64,000 nucleotides of DNA from Mucilaginibacter rivuli (lineage in GTDB: Bacteria > Bacteroidota > Bacteroidia > Sphingobacteriales > Sphingobacteriaceae), in NCBI RefSeq assembly GCF_019391655.1, contig NZ_JAHXPQ010000002.1, positions 434,001-498,000 on the forward strand, given 5' to 3'. A program made the translations under genes and the position numbers. A model generated the notes under the pieces. It saw only the letters and a list, made by a program, of their open reading frames with translations. It did not search any database and had not been told where the DNA came from. How positions within the stretch are numbered: the stretch's first letter is position 1; each line of letters opens with the position of its first letter. Shown here piece after piece: positions 25,774 through 35,550 of the stretch.

Positions 25774-28200
25774 ATGAATTTTTATAGATGGGATGCCAAA
25801 CACAGCGGATTTACTGTGTTTTTGATTTTTATGATGATGAGCAGGGTAGATGCCCAGCAAAAAAACATTTACCATAAAGGCTGGATAGATTTTAATAAGA
25901 ACGGGAAGATGGATGTTTTTGAAGATCCGTCGCAACCCATTGATACCCGTGTTGCCGACTTGCTGTCGCAGATGACGGTGGACGAGAAAACCTGCCAGAC
26001 GGCCACGCTTTATGGGTATGGCCGCGTATTGAAGGACGAGATGCCTACCCCGGGATGGAAGAACGAGATATGGAAGGACGGCATTGCCAATATTGACGAG
26101 GAGTTGAACGGACTGGCTTATCACCACTCATCGGATACCAAATACTCGTACCCTTACAGCAGGCACGCCGAAGCCATTAATACCATACAAAAATGGTTTG
26201 TGGAAGAAACGCGGCTGGGCATACCTGTTGATTTTACGAATGAGGGCGTGCACGGCCTAAACCACGACAGGGCCACGCCATTACCTGCACCCATTGCCAT
26301 TGGCAGCACCTGGAACAAGAGTTTAGTTTACGAAGGCGGCATGATCGTTGGTCGCGAGGCAAAAGCTTTGGGCTATACCAATATTTACGCGCCGATATTG
26401 GACCCCGCCCGCGATCAGCGCTGGGGGCGTGTAGTTGAAACCTACGGCGAGGATCCTTTTCTGATAGCCGAACTGGGTAAGCAAATGACCATTGGTATAC
26501 AAGACCAAGGCGTTGCTGCAACGTTGAAACACTTTGCGGTTTATAGCGTACCCAAAGGAGGCCGCGATGGCAGCGCCCGCACCGACCCGCACGTAGCGCC
26601 GCGCGAAATGCAGCAGATATACCTGTACCCCTTCAGGCGGGTGATAGAAGAAGCACACCCGCTGGGTATAATGAGTAGTTATAATGATTGGGACGGCATT
26701 CCCGTAACAGGCAGTTATTATTTTTTGACAGAACTGCTAAGGCAAAAGTTTGGCTTTATGGGATATGTGGTGTCGGATAGTGAGGCGGTAGAGTTTATTT
26801 ACTCTAAGTATCATGTAGCTACTGACCCGAAAGATGCAGTGCGCCAGGCGTTTGAGGCGGGGTTAAATGTGCGTACAAACTTTACCATGCCGGGTACCTT
26901 TATTAACCCGCTGCGCGAATTGGTAAAAGAAGGTAAGGTTTCGATGAAAACGCTTGACAGCCGTGTAGCAGATGTGCTGCGCGTTAAGTTTAAGTTGGGA
27001 TTGTTTGACCAGCCCTATGTTGCCGACCCTAAAAAGGCCGACGAAATAGTTAACCCAAAAAACACGAAAGATTTTGTGTTGAACATGGCGCGCCAGTCGA
27101 TAGTGCTGTTAAAGAACGACCATAACTTTTTGCCCCTGGATATTAAAAAGACCGCTAAGATTTTAGTGGCTGGTCCGCTGGCAACGGCAAACAGGTATTT
27201 GATAAGCCGCTACGGTCCCTCGAACATAGCCATGCCAACTGTTTTGGATGGAATTAAAACATATGTGGGTACTAAAGCCGAAGTAACTTATGCCAAAGGC
27301 TGCAACACGGTTGACGCCACCTGGCCCGAAAGCGAAATTATTAATACACCGCTAACGGCAGAGGAGCAGGCATCGATAAACGAGGCGGTGGAGCAGGCCA
27401 AAAAATCGGATGTAGTTATAGCGGTTTTGGGTGAAGATGAAGACCAGGTAGGCGAGGCCAAATCGCGTACGGGACTTGACCTTCCCGGAAGGCAGGAACA
27501 ACTGCTGGAAGCCTTAAAAGCTACCGGGAAACCGGTGTTATTAGTGATGATAAACGGCCAGCCTTTAACCGTTAACTGGGCCAACCGGTATGTTGATGGT
27601 ATTATAGAGGCCTGGTTCCCGAATAACGCGGGTGCGCAAGCCATTGCCGAAACAATTTTTGGAGATTACAACCCTGGCGGCAAGCTATCCATTACCTTCC
27701 CGAAAACAACGGGGCAGATCGAATTTAACTTTCCGTTCAAACCATCGTCGCAAGCCAACCAGCCGGCCGCCGGTCCAAACGGTTATGGCAAAACCAGCGT
27801 TAACGGTGCCTTATACCCTTTTGGGTTCGGGTTGAGCTATACTGCATTTTTGTACAGTAATTTGCTGGTTACACCCGATAGCCAGCACCGGCAAGGTGAT
27901 GTGCAGGTGAGCGTGGATATAAAAAACACAGGCAAAGTTAAAGGCGATGAAGTGGTGCAGCTTTATTTAAAGGATATGCAAAGCAGCGTAGTAACTTATG
28001 ATACCCAACTGCGGGGTTTTGAACGGATTACGCTGGAGCCTGGCCAAACCAAAACGGTTAAGTTTACCCTACACCCGGACGATCTTGCTTTGTTGGACAA
28101 GAATATGAACTGGACGGTAGAGCCCGGCACATTCGAGGTGAGGATAGGTAGCTCATCAGAAGATATCAGGATAAAAAAACAGTTCGCTATAGTTGAATAA
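25774..28200 (+). CDS. GH3 beta-glycosidase
   Basis: The ATG at 25774 gives 808 residues with a signal segment (MNFYRWDAKHSGF then a hydrophobic stretch ending DAQ). An upstream start at 25702 would add 24 residues. The order is the GH3 barrel (substrate strip EGVHGLNHDRAT, then ETYGEDPFL), nucleophile D335 in GYVVSDSEAVE, the alpha/beta sandwich domain (AVLGEDEDQVGE with an acid/base candidate) and a C-terminal fibronectin III-like domain. A short EF-hand-like DFNKNGKMDVFED lies near the N-terminus. GH3 enzymes of this type include beta-glucosidases and beta-xylosidases; a xylosidase would suit a branched pectin. Confidence 0.9.
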   Translation: MNFYRWDAKHSGFTVFLIFMMMSRVDAQQKNIYHKGWIDFNKNGKMDVFEDPSQPIDTRVADLLSQMTVDEKTCQTATLYGYGRVLKDEMPTPGWKNEIWKDGIANIDEELNGLAYHHSSDTKYSYPYSRHAEAINTIQKWFVEETRLGIPVDFTNEGVHGLNHDRATPLPAPIAIGSTWNKSLVYEGGMIVGREAKALGYTNIYAPILDPARDQRWGRVVETYGEDPFLIAELGKQMTIGIQDQGVAATLKHFAVYSVPKGGRDGSARTDPHVAPREMQQIYLYPFRRVIEEAHPLGIMSSYNDWDGIPVTGSYYFLTELLRQKFGFMGYVVSDSEAVEFIYSKYHVATDPKDAVRQAFEAGLNVRTNFTMPGTFINPLRELVKEGKVSMKTLDSRVADVLRVKFKLGLFDQPYVADPKKADEIVNPKNTKDFVLNMARQSIVLLKNDHNFLPLDIKKTAKILVAGPLATANRYLISRYGPSNIAMPTVLDGIKTYVGTKAEVTYAKGCNTVDATWPESEIINTPLTAEEQASINEAVEQAKKSDVVIAVLGEDEDQVGEAKSRTGLDLPGRQEQLLEALKATGKPVLLVMINGQPLTVNWANRYVDGIIEAWFPNNAGAQAIAETIFGDYNPGGKLSITFPKTTGQIEFNFPFKPSSQANQPAAGPNGYGKTSVNGALYPFGFGLSYTAFLYSNLLVTPDSQHRQGDVQVSVDIKNTGKVKGDEVVQLYLKDMQSSVVTYDTQLRGFERITLEPGQTKTVKFTLHPDDLALLDKNMNWTVEPGTFEVRIGSSSEDIRIKKQFAIVE

Positions 28201-28213
28201 AAAAATAAACAAC

Positions 28214-29566
28214 ATGAAGATCATATTCCCCGTATCAGCCAAGAGGCAAAGCATTATTTTATTGTTGATTTTAGGCTTATGTAAAACTGCTTTTGCAGGC
28301 GATATTAAAGTAAACTCGATAGATGCTTTGCAGCGAGCTATCAATAACGCCAAACCCGGTGATGTAATTGTTTTGGCGAATGGTAAATATACCGCAATAC
28401 AGGATATTACTGTTGACAGGAAAGGTACACCGAAGCAACCCATTGTTATTTGCGCCGAAAGCAACGGCAATGCCGAAATAAGCGGTAACGGCGGGTTCGA
28501 CCTGGTGAGCGGGGCTGCTTATGTGACTATAAAGGGGTTTAAATTTACCAACAAAGCAAAAAAAGACAAGACTGAAGGCGGCAGCCATTTTTGCCGATGG
28601 ACGCAGAATATTTTTGAGAACAGCGGCGATGGCGAGGATCTGACCATTGCGGGGAGCGACCATGAGATAGACCACAATACCTTCCAGAATAAAAATGCGA
28701 TGGGGCGTATGCTGGCTATCCGGGGAACCGGGAAACAAATAGCCGAGCGCTTAAGCATCCATCATAATTATTTTAAGAACTATACCGACCAGGGTGGTAA
28801 AAACGGCGCCGAGACACTGCAGTTTGGTTTGAGCGGGTTTAGCCTATCTACCAGTAACAGCGTGGTTGAATATAATTTATTTGAGCAGTGCGCAGGCGAG
28901 AATGAGTTAATATCGGTAAAAGCATCGGGCGTTACGTTACGATATAATACCGTTCGCGATTGCCTGGCGCAGTTTACTTTAAGGCATGGTAATAAATGCG
29001 CGGTTTACGGCAACTACTTTATCAATACACCCGGCTTACGCATATTTGGCGATGATCACATCATTGTGGGCAACTACTTTGAAAACTGCAAGCCTGCAAT
29101 TACGATAGGTAACGGCGACGGCGAAGTAGCCGATGGTGCACAACTAACCGCACATGACAGGCCCGACAGGATATTGATAGCGAACAACACCTTAGTTAAC
29201 AACCAGCAAAACTACGTGATGACACAACGTACCAACGGAATGGGCGCTACAGATGTGACATTTACAAATAACATTATACAGGGCGGTGGTTTGGCGGCTG
29301 CCATAACAGGCCCTTATCCCGGCGCGAAATGGCAAGGCAACATTTTATTTAATGTAAAAGATGCCGGGCAAATACCAACCGAAGGTTATACCATGGCCGA
29401 CCCAAAACTAACAAAAGGTAAGAATGGTTATTTTGCTCCCGGCGTGGCGAAAGAAAAATGGTATTATCCGTTTGTAAAAGCTGATAGTAAGGGGCAGGTA
29501 ACAGCCGGTACCGAAGCAACCCCGGTTTTAAAACCGGAGAATGTGGGATATACTGCCCTGAATTAA
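28214..29566 (+). CDS. PL6-family polysaccharide lyase (chondroitinase B/alginate lyase type)
   Basis: The product (450 residues from the ATG at 28214; an upstream ATG at 28193 overlaps GH3) has a signal peptide and a beta-helix with the PL6 active-site marks: lysine 236 in ELISVKASG and arginine 257 in FTLRHGNK. The 21-residue spacing equals that of the catalytic Lys250/Arg271 pair of chondroitinase B. PL6 lyases cleave next to uronic acids by calcium-assisted beta-elimination. Known members act on alginate or dermatan sulfate, so its place here, behind GH28, GH105 and GH3, suggests another uronic acid polymer. It ends the upstream enzyme cluster. Confidence 0.88.
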   Translation: MKIIFPVSAKRQSIILLLILGLCKTAFAGDIKVNSIDALQRAINNAKPGDVIVLANGKYTAIQDITVDRKGTPKQPIVICAESNGNAEISGNGGFDLVSGAAYVTIKGFKFTNKAKKDKTEGGSHFCRWTQNIFENSGDGEDLTIAGSDHEIDHNTFQNKNAMGRMLAIRGTGKQIAERLSIHHNYFKNYTDQGGKNGAETLQFGLSGFSLSTSNSVVEYNLFEQCAGENELISVKASGVTLRYNTVRDCLAQFTLRHGNKCAVYGNYFINTPGLRIFGDDHIIVGNYFENCKPAITIGNGDGEVADGAQLTAHDRPDRILIANNTLVNNQQNYVMTQRTNGMGATDVTFTNNIIQGGGLAAAITGPYPGAKWQGNILFNVKDAGQIPTEGYTMADPKLTKGKNGYFAPGVAKEKWYYPFVKADSKGQVTAGTEATPVLKPENVGYTALN

Positions 29567-29963
29567 AAAGGTTGGTGCAATCTTATATAATTGGAGGGAT
29601 CTATTAGGTTTCACGCAAAAAGAGTACATTTTCATGATATCCCTTCAATAATTAATACCTGAATTTTAGTTGATGTTTTTTAGCGTTGCCGGGGAATTGC
29701 TGGCACCTTATTATGCTGTATTGTCAATTTTTATAGCTGTAATTACAATTCCCGGTGTCAAAATAGCTGAATAATTAGCCAATAGTATTCATAATAGGCA
29801 AATCAAAAATAAGGTACTTGCATTAACCAATTATTCCTAAAAAACCAAAACTAAAATGATGATGAACAACCGTTGTGAGGCTACTCCGTTATTGACTTTC
29901 ATTAATAAGTCCCTTTAAATTAATCCCATTATAATTAACTAAATCCTAATCTTAATTAGCGTT
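29567..29963 (+). other. Long leader/promoter region of the SusC operon
   Basis: No gene is found in these 397 bases. CCGGGGAATTG at 29689-29699 faces CAATTCCCGG at 29746-29755 (one extra G), an inverted repeat that could be a regulator site or RNA hairpin. No clear TAnnTTTG box was seen. Region length and placement suit control by the downstream hybrid regulator. Confidence 0.45.
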
Positions 29964-32900
29964 ATGGTAAAACTATTTACTCAAAAAATTCCCAAGGCAG
30001 GGAGCTTGTTTTTACGGCTGCCCATGCTTAGTTTGTTATTGCTGTTCAGCATATCATCTGTGTTTGCACAAGGTACCGGTGTCAAAATAACGGGTACCGT
30101 TACTGATTTAAAAGGTGAGCAATTGATAGGTGTAAGTGTTAAGGTAAAAGGCTCACCCAATGGGGTAGCTACAGATGCTAACGGTAAATACACTTTAAGT
30201 GTACCCAATGAAAAGGCTATATTGGTATTTACTTATGTAGGTTATAAATCACTTGATGAGGTAGTGGGTAACCGAAAAGTAGTGAATGTTTCCCTGGCCG
30301 AAAACTCAAGCGTGTTAAATGAGGTAAACATTGTTAACATCGGCTATGGTCAGTCTGTTCAAAAGCGCGACTTAACCGGCTCTATTTCCACTGTTGGTGC
30401 TAAACAAATAGATGAGCGCCAGCCGGTAACACTTTTTGATGCTTTACAAGGGCAAGCCGCGGGTGTATTGGTAGCTAATGATAATGGTGATCCATCAGGG
30501 CAAGGTACCATAACTATTCGTGGTACAGGTACTTTAAACTCGGGTGCCGGGCCGCTGTATGTAATAGACGGCGTGATCAACACGGATGCTAATTTTCTTA
30601 ATCCGCAGGATATCGCTTCTATCGAAATATTAAAAGATGCGGCTTCGGCGGCAATATATGGCTCGCGCGGTGGTAATGGCGTTATTTTAATTACTACTAA
30701 ACGTGGGCAGGAAGGCAAATCCAAGGTTACCCTGAGTTACGGACATTTGTTTGGCCGTTTAGCACACAGTTTGCCAACTGTATCGGCTAATGATCTGCGT
30801 TACTACCGGAAAAATCGTGGGGATGGTAATAGCGGAATTAACCAGGATTCGGTAAACCATTACCTGAATGCTGATAATGATTACCAGGAACTATTGTTCA
30901 GAACAGCCAATAAAAATACTTACAATGTTGGCATAAGCGGTGGCCAAAAAGGATTAAGCTACTACACCGGCCTTGGTTATATTGATGATCAGTCTATCGT
31001 TCTAAATAGCTATATTAAACGTATACAAGCTACTATAAACATCGATTTTACATCATCCGATAAATTTAGAATAACCAACAACCTGGCTTTTGCTTATCAA
31101 ACCGGCAATGATATACCTGTAGGTACTTCTATACAGCAAATTTTTGAGCGTAATCCATGGACGGCAATCTACCGCCCGGATGGTACCTTGGCAAGCTATG
31201 TAGAGTCAAAAAGAAACCCCGTTGCTTATGCATTATTGCAAACCAACACAGCAACAAGCTACCTGGCCCAATACAATACTGCAGCAACGTATTCTTTTAC
31301 AAAGGAGCTTAAATTTACAACCAGTTTTAATGTTAAGCTTAATAACCCAACTACACAAACCTTTACTCCATCAATATTAACCAGTGGCGGTACTGGGGCA
31401 AGTGTAGGGGGCAGTACAGATACCAGGCAGTTTTCTTATCAATTACAGTCGTTTCTTAATTATGCCCATTTATTTGGGAAATTTAATCGTGTTACAGCCA
31501 GTTTAGGCTTTAGCCGTGAGCATTTCAGGAGTGATGGTTATACCATAGGCGATAATAATTACTTAAGCGAAAGTGTATTTACCTCTAACGTAGGTGTAAT
31601 TGACCTTACAAAGACAGGGACAACCGCCACCGCCTTTGGTACTGAATCTGTTTTTGGCCGTATTGGTTACGATTACAAATCCAGGTACATTTTTACGAGT
31701 ACAATACGTCGTGATGGCTCATCACGTTTTGGTGACACAAATAAATGGGGTGATTTTTATTCCGCCGGTTTTGCATGGCGTTTTACCGATGAACCCTTTA
31801 TGGCGTGGACAAAGAAAGTACTTGAAGATGGTAAATTACGGTATAGTTTTGGCCAGTTAGGGAACGATCAGCTGTCAAGCAACTACCTTTATTCAACGCT
31901 TATCAATTTTGGAAACTCCAATGTAAATGGTTCGTATGCAGGCAACAGTACGTCGGCGCCATCAACCACATTGGGTAACCCGCTTATTAAATGGGAAACC
32001 ATTACAACACATAACTTCGGCATTGATTTTAACTTCCTTAAGGGCCGTTTAACATTCACTCCTGAGTATTATATCAAAAAAACCAGCGGATTATTGTATT
32101 CAACCGCGTTACCCGAAGAAACCGGTTCTAATAATGTAACCGTAAACCTGGGCGATATCAAAAACCAGGGTTTAGAACTTACGTTACAGGGTACACCGGT
32201 AGCAACTAAAAACTTCAGCTGGAACATCAGTGCAAACGCATCGTTCCAAAAAGCGGGTTTAATTGTTGCGCTGGCAAATCATACACCTTACCTGGTGTCA
32301 TCATACATTATACAAGAGGGGGGCAGAGTAGGCGATTTTTACCTGTACAACAACCTTGGTATCTATCAGTATGACGTGTCAAACTCATATGCTGCAAACG
32401 GCAACAGGTTAACTCCCGTTGGTGTATCTGCTGATGGAAAAACCGCGACAAGCTTTTTAGATAACGGTCAACCATATACAGGAGCTATACACCAGCTTTC
32501 GCGTAACGGCCTCACTTTAAAAGGCGGCAGCGTAATTTGGCAAGATGTAAATAATGACGGTGTTATTGATGCCAATGATAAGCAGATTATGGGTAACGGT
32601 ATACCAACCAATTTTTATGGTTTAACTAACTATTTTACATACAAGCATTTTACGCTTAATGTAACCTTTAATGCGTCGTTTGGCAATAAGGTTTATAATG
32701 CTACAGCAAATTCGCAAAACGCCAACAGCTCAACTTATTCGCCGCCAACGGTAGATGCGATCTATAACTCGTGGCTGCGCCAGGGTGATGATGTCAGATA
32801 TCCACTGTTTACCAATAAAGATACCTATGGTGATGTTAGCAGTGGTGTAAACAGCTTTTATTTACAAGATGGGTCTTTTATAAGGCTTGCCAACGTAAAG

Positions 32901-33110
32901 CTGACATATAATATCGACCAGAAATTCCTTTCAAAATTCAAAGCCAAAAGTTTATCGTTTTACTTATATGGCGACAATTTGGTTACCTGGACCAATTACA
33001 GCTGGTTCGATCCTGAGTTTAGTAGCTCAAACGCACTTACTCCGGGATACGACAATGGTAAATACCCTAAACGCCGCGAGGTGGGACTTGGCCTCAATTT
33101 AACCTTTTAA
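29964..33110 (+). CDS. SusC-like TonB-dependent outer-membrane transporter
   Basis: The 1048-residue product has a signal peptide (about 1-36), a carboxypeptidase-regulatory-like domain (about 40-115), a plug with the SusC signature SIEILKDAASAAIYGSRGGNGVI, and a long beta-barrel ending in an aromatic residue (LNLTF). It imports oligosaccharides across the outer membrane using TonB energy. It lacks an STN domain, so it is not signalled through FecR. It is the first gene of SusC-SusD-lipoprotein, three bases before the SusD open frame. Confidence 0.95.
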   Translation: MVKLFTQKIPKAGSLFLRLPMLSLLLLFSISSVFAQGTGVKITGTVTDLKGEQLIGVSVKVKGSPNGVATDANGKYTLSVPNEKAILVFTYVGYKSLDEVVGNRKVVNVSLAENSSVLNEVNIVNIGYGQSVQKRDLTGSISTVGAKQIDERQPVTLFDALQGQAAGVLVANDNGDPSGQGTITIRGTGTLNSGAGPLYVIDGVINTDANFLNPQDIASIEILKDAASAAIYGSRGGNGVILITTKRGQEGKSKVTLSYGHLFGRLAHSLPTVSANDLRYYRKNRGDGNSGINQDSVNHYLNADNDYQELLFRTANKNTYNVGISGGQKGLSYYTGLGYIDDQSIVLNSYIKRIQATINIDFTSSDKFRITNNLAFAYQTGNDIPVGTSIQQIFERNPWTAIYRPDGTLASYVESKRNPVAYALLQTNTATSYLAQYNTAATYSFTKELKFTTSFNVKLNNPTTQTFTPSILTSGGTGASVGGSTDTRQFSYQLQSFLNYAHLFGKFNRVTASLGFSREHFRSDGYTIGDNNYLSESVFTSNVGVIDLTKTGTTATAFGTESVFGRIGYDYKSRYIFTSTIRRDGSSRFGDTNKWGDFYSAGFAWRFTDEPFMAWTKKVLEDGKLRYSFGQLGNDQLSSNYLYSTLINFGNSNVNGSYAGNSTSAPSTTLGNPLIKWETITTHNFGIDFNFLKGRLTFTPEYYIKKTSGLLYSTALPEETGSNNVTVNLGDIKNQGLELTLQGTPVATKNFSWNISANASFQKAGLIVALANHTPYLVSSYIIQEGGRVGDFYLYNNLGIYQYDVSNSYAANGNRLTPVGVSADGKTATSFLDNGQPYTGAIHQLSRNGLTLKGGSVIWQDVNNDGVIDANDKQIMGNGIPTNFYGLTNYFTYKHFTLNVTFNASFGNKVYNATANSQNANSSTYSPPTVDAIYNSWLRQGDDVRYPLFTNKDTYGDVSSGVNSFYLQDGSFIRLANVKLTYNIDQKFLSKFKAKSLSFYLYGDNLVTWTNYSWFDPEFSSSNALTPGYDNGKYPKRREVGLGLNLTF

Positions 33111-33139
33111 TAATGAATTTGATCATTAATAATAATAAC

Positions 33140-34720
33140 ATGAAAAAATTAATAGGAATTACCGCTGTAGCATTAATTATTGCCATAGTGAGTAGTTGTA
33201 AAAAAGATATAACAGAATTACCGTTAAGCGCGGGCGATTTAAATAATTATTATAAAAGCTCAAAAGATATGACCGCGGCCATTGCGGGGATGTACACCTC
33301 ATTTCAGGAAGAAATGACAGGTGTAGGTACAGGCAAAGATGCATCTGATGGTACCGAAGCTTATGGCGGCAGGTACCATTATTGGGGCGAGGGCAGGTCT
33401 GATAACTTTGACAGGAGCCAATACGTAAATTCAACTATGACCGAACTGGCTTTTAACAATTTAACCATTAACAACCCTGCTACAGACTGGGGAGGTTTAT
33501 ATCGTACTATTTACCGCGCTAATTTGAATATTAAATATTTTCCGCCAATAGCCAAATCAGACCCATTGGTTACACCTATTGTACTTAACAATGCATTGGC
33601 TCAATGTTATGCTATGCGCGCCGAATGTTACTTTTACATTGTTCGGCTTTGGGGCGATGCGCCGGTTTGGACAGAGCCTTATACTGATGTTACTCAACCA
33701 TCGGCAAGGCCGCGGGTAGCAAAGGCTAAGATTATCGATTCGGTGATCATTCCCGACCTTGCAAATGCATATTCGCTTATCCAAAAAAACCAAACACCTA
33801 TTGTTTGGAACATTAATGAGGGTGCTATTTGTGCTATGATGGCCGATGTATACATGTGGAGGGCGGGCCAGCCCGGTGGTGGTCAAACCGATTATCAAAA
33901 TGCGATAACCTGGATACAAAGATTGTTTTTAGCCAAAGGACCTACAGGCGTAGCTTATGGCGGTACCACTGCTGCAAATCTGGAAACTCAGACCAATTGG
34001 AAAAACCTTTTTATAGCTCCTACAACTTCTATCGAGCCTATCTGGAGTATCCACTGGGATAATACGGTTAACGGATGTGCATGTATACCCATTACTACAC
34101 AATTAAGCAATAACCCCGTTAAGGCAGATTCGGTGGTATATTTCACCTGGAAAAAAAATAACAAAGTTGATACCAGGTTTGCTAAAACTATTGATAGTAC
34201 AGCTACAACCACCGCATCAACTCAGTTGGCACACATGGATAAAGTGCTGAAATATTTTAACACAAATAATAACGCTAACGGTATTTTGCCAACAGGTAGC
34301 ACGGCGTTAAGCTTAAATGTTTACCTGGTGATGTACCGTTTGGGCGATGTTTATCTGTCGTTAGCTGAGGCGTATGCCCAAACCGGCGATCTGACGAACG
34401 CGTTAAAATACCTTAATTTTATTTATCTCCGGGCACGTATAACCGGTACCCCTGCTATACCGGCAACCCAATATACTACCACTGTTGCCATGGAGAACGC
34501 CATATTGCAGGAACGCCAATATGAACTATACGCCGAAGGTAAACGCTGGTTTGATCTGGTTAGAACGGGTAATGTTAAAAATGTGATGGATCCTGTAGTT
34601 GCAAGGCGTCAAAAAGCTTTCGGTACTGCTCAAACCGGCTTTCAGGACCTTAACAAAGTATTGTGGCCATTAAGTCAGGATGCGCTTAATTCCAATCCAT
34701 TGTTAGTACAAAATCCGTGA
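33140..34720 (+). CDS. SusD-like glycan-binding lipoprotein
   Basis: The ATG at 33140 gives 526 residues with a lipoprotein signal (ITAVALIIAIVSSC, cysteine 18). The protein has the SusD layout: N-terminal binding domain, TPR-like helices (AMRAECYFYIVRLWGDAPVW), and a C-terminal RagB-type segment with ERQYELYAEGKRWFDLVRTG. It would sit over the SusC channel and capture oligosaccharides. A start at 33113 also exists but lacks the signal at its front. Specificity cannot be read from sequence. Confidence 0.94.
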   Translation: MKKLIGITAVALIIAIVSSCKKDITELPLSAGDLNNYYKSSKDMTAAIAGMYTSFQEEMTGVGTGKDASDGTEAYGGRYHYWGEGRSDNFDRSQYVNSTMTELAFNNLTINNPATDWGGLYRTIYRANLNIKYFPPIAKSDPLVTPIVLNNALAQCYAMRAECYFYIVRLWGDAPVWTEPYTDVTQPSARPRVAKAKIIDSVIIPDLANAYSLIQKNQTPIVWNINEGAICAMMADVYMWRAGQPGGGQTDYQNAITWIQRLFLAKGPTGVAYGGTTAANLETQTNWKNLFIAPTTSIEPIWSIHWDNTVNGCACIPITTQLSNNPVKADSVVYFTWKKNNKVDTRFAKTIDSTATTTASTQLAHMDKVLKYFNTNNNANGILPTGSTALSLNVYLVMYRLGDVYLSLAEAYAQTGDLTNALKYLNFIYLRARITGTPAIPATQYTTTVAMENAILQERQYELYAEGKRWFDLVRTGNVKNVMDPVVARRQKAFGTAQTGFQDLNKVLWPLSQDALNSNPLLVQNP

Positions 34721-34740
34721 TATTAATAAAGAATAGCGAC

Positions 34741-35469
34741 ATGAAAAAAATAAAAAATATTTTAGCGGCTACAGTTATAATCATGACAGTTGCCATTATA
34801 GCCCCCGGTTGTTTAAAAATGCAACAAAACTTTAAAAGGAATACAACAGATACATTAGATGCGAATTTGAATATGACGGCCTGGGCCTATTTAAAATCGA
34901 GGGCTTATAACAATCATACCCCTAACGATACCCTTTTTCGCAGAATGTACGATGCTATAATTTACTCGGGTATTGATACCAACGAATACATTAAACCTAA
35001 CCGCACGTTTATATTTTTAAACAACGGTGCCGTTTATACGCTGGATAAAACTACCAAAGTAGCGGCTACAAGCTGCGTTTGGGGTGCAGTATTTACTTCG
35101 GCGGGCAAGATTGCGAAAAGCTGGAAAGATTATCCGGCTGCCGACGTGAAGAATTATCTTCAGTACCTGATTCTGGATGGCGTTTATTCGCACTATAATT
35201 TACCAGTTAATGATGTGACTGCCAAAACATTGTTAGCGCCGGGGGCTTATAGCGCCAACCCGGTTAATTTTAATATTAGAACCCCGTTATTCATATCAAA
35301 CCCGCAATCAATAATGTACATTAAGGTGCTCAATGCATCGCCAAGTAACACGTCCGATTATCCGATCCAGTTAAACCAGGCGTATAACGTAAACACAAGT
35401 GATCTGTTAGCAACCAATGGTGTTGTTGATGTAGTAACTACGTTTATATCTCCAAGTCTCAATTTATAG
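34741..35469 (+). CDS. Fasciclin-like surface lipoprotein
   Basis: The ATG at 34741 gives 242 residues with a lipoprotein signal and cysteine 24 in IIAPGC. The body looks like a fasciclin (FAS1) domain: LQYLILDGVYSHYNLP in the middle and a closing TSDLLATNGVVDVVTTFI, the usual end strand. FAS1 lipoproteins occur in place of SusE/SusF as third partners of some SusCD pairs and may bind glycan or polymer at the surface. It follows SusD by 20 bases and is closed by a hairpin terminator. The FAS1 call rests on pattern and may be wrong. Confidence 0.72.
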   Translation: MKKIKNILAATVIIMTVAIIAPGCLKMQQNFKRNTTDTLDANLNMTAWAYLKSRAYNNHTPNDTLFRRMYDAIIYSGIDTNEYIKPNRTFIFLNNGAVYTLDKTTKVAATSCVWGAVFTSAGKIAKSWKDYPAADVKNYLQYLILDGVYSHYNLPVNDVTAKTLLAPGAYSANPVNFNIRTPLFISNPQSIMYIKVLNASPSNTSDYPIQLNQAYNVNTSDLLATNGVVDVVTTFISPSLNL

Positions 35470-35480
35470 TATTCACACAT

Positions 35481-35524
35481 AAAGCTAACAGGGTAAGCAT
35501 ATGCTTCCTTGTTAGCTTTTTTAG
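35481..35524 (+). terminator. Hairpin terminator between the lipoprotein and GH95 genes
   Basis: AAAGCTAACA and its complement TGTTAGCTTT close a stem of about 19 pairs with one bulge, followed by a T run. It should cut most transcripts after the SusCD-lipoprotein genes and leave the following enzyme genes expressed at a lower level or from another promoter. Confidence 0.85.
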
Positions 35525-35550
35525 TTTAACAGAAGCAAAAGATCGGGTTA

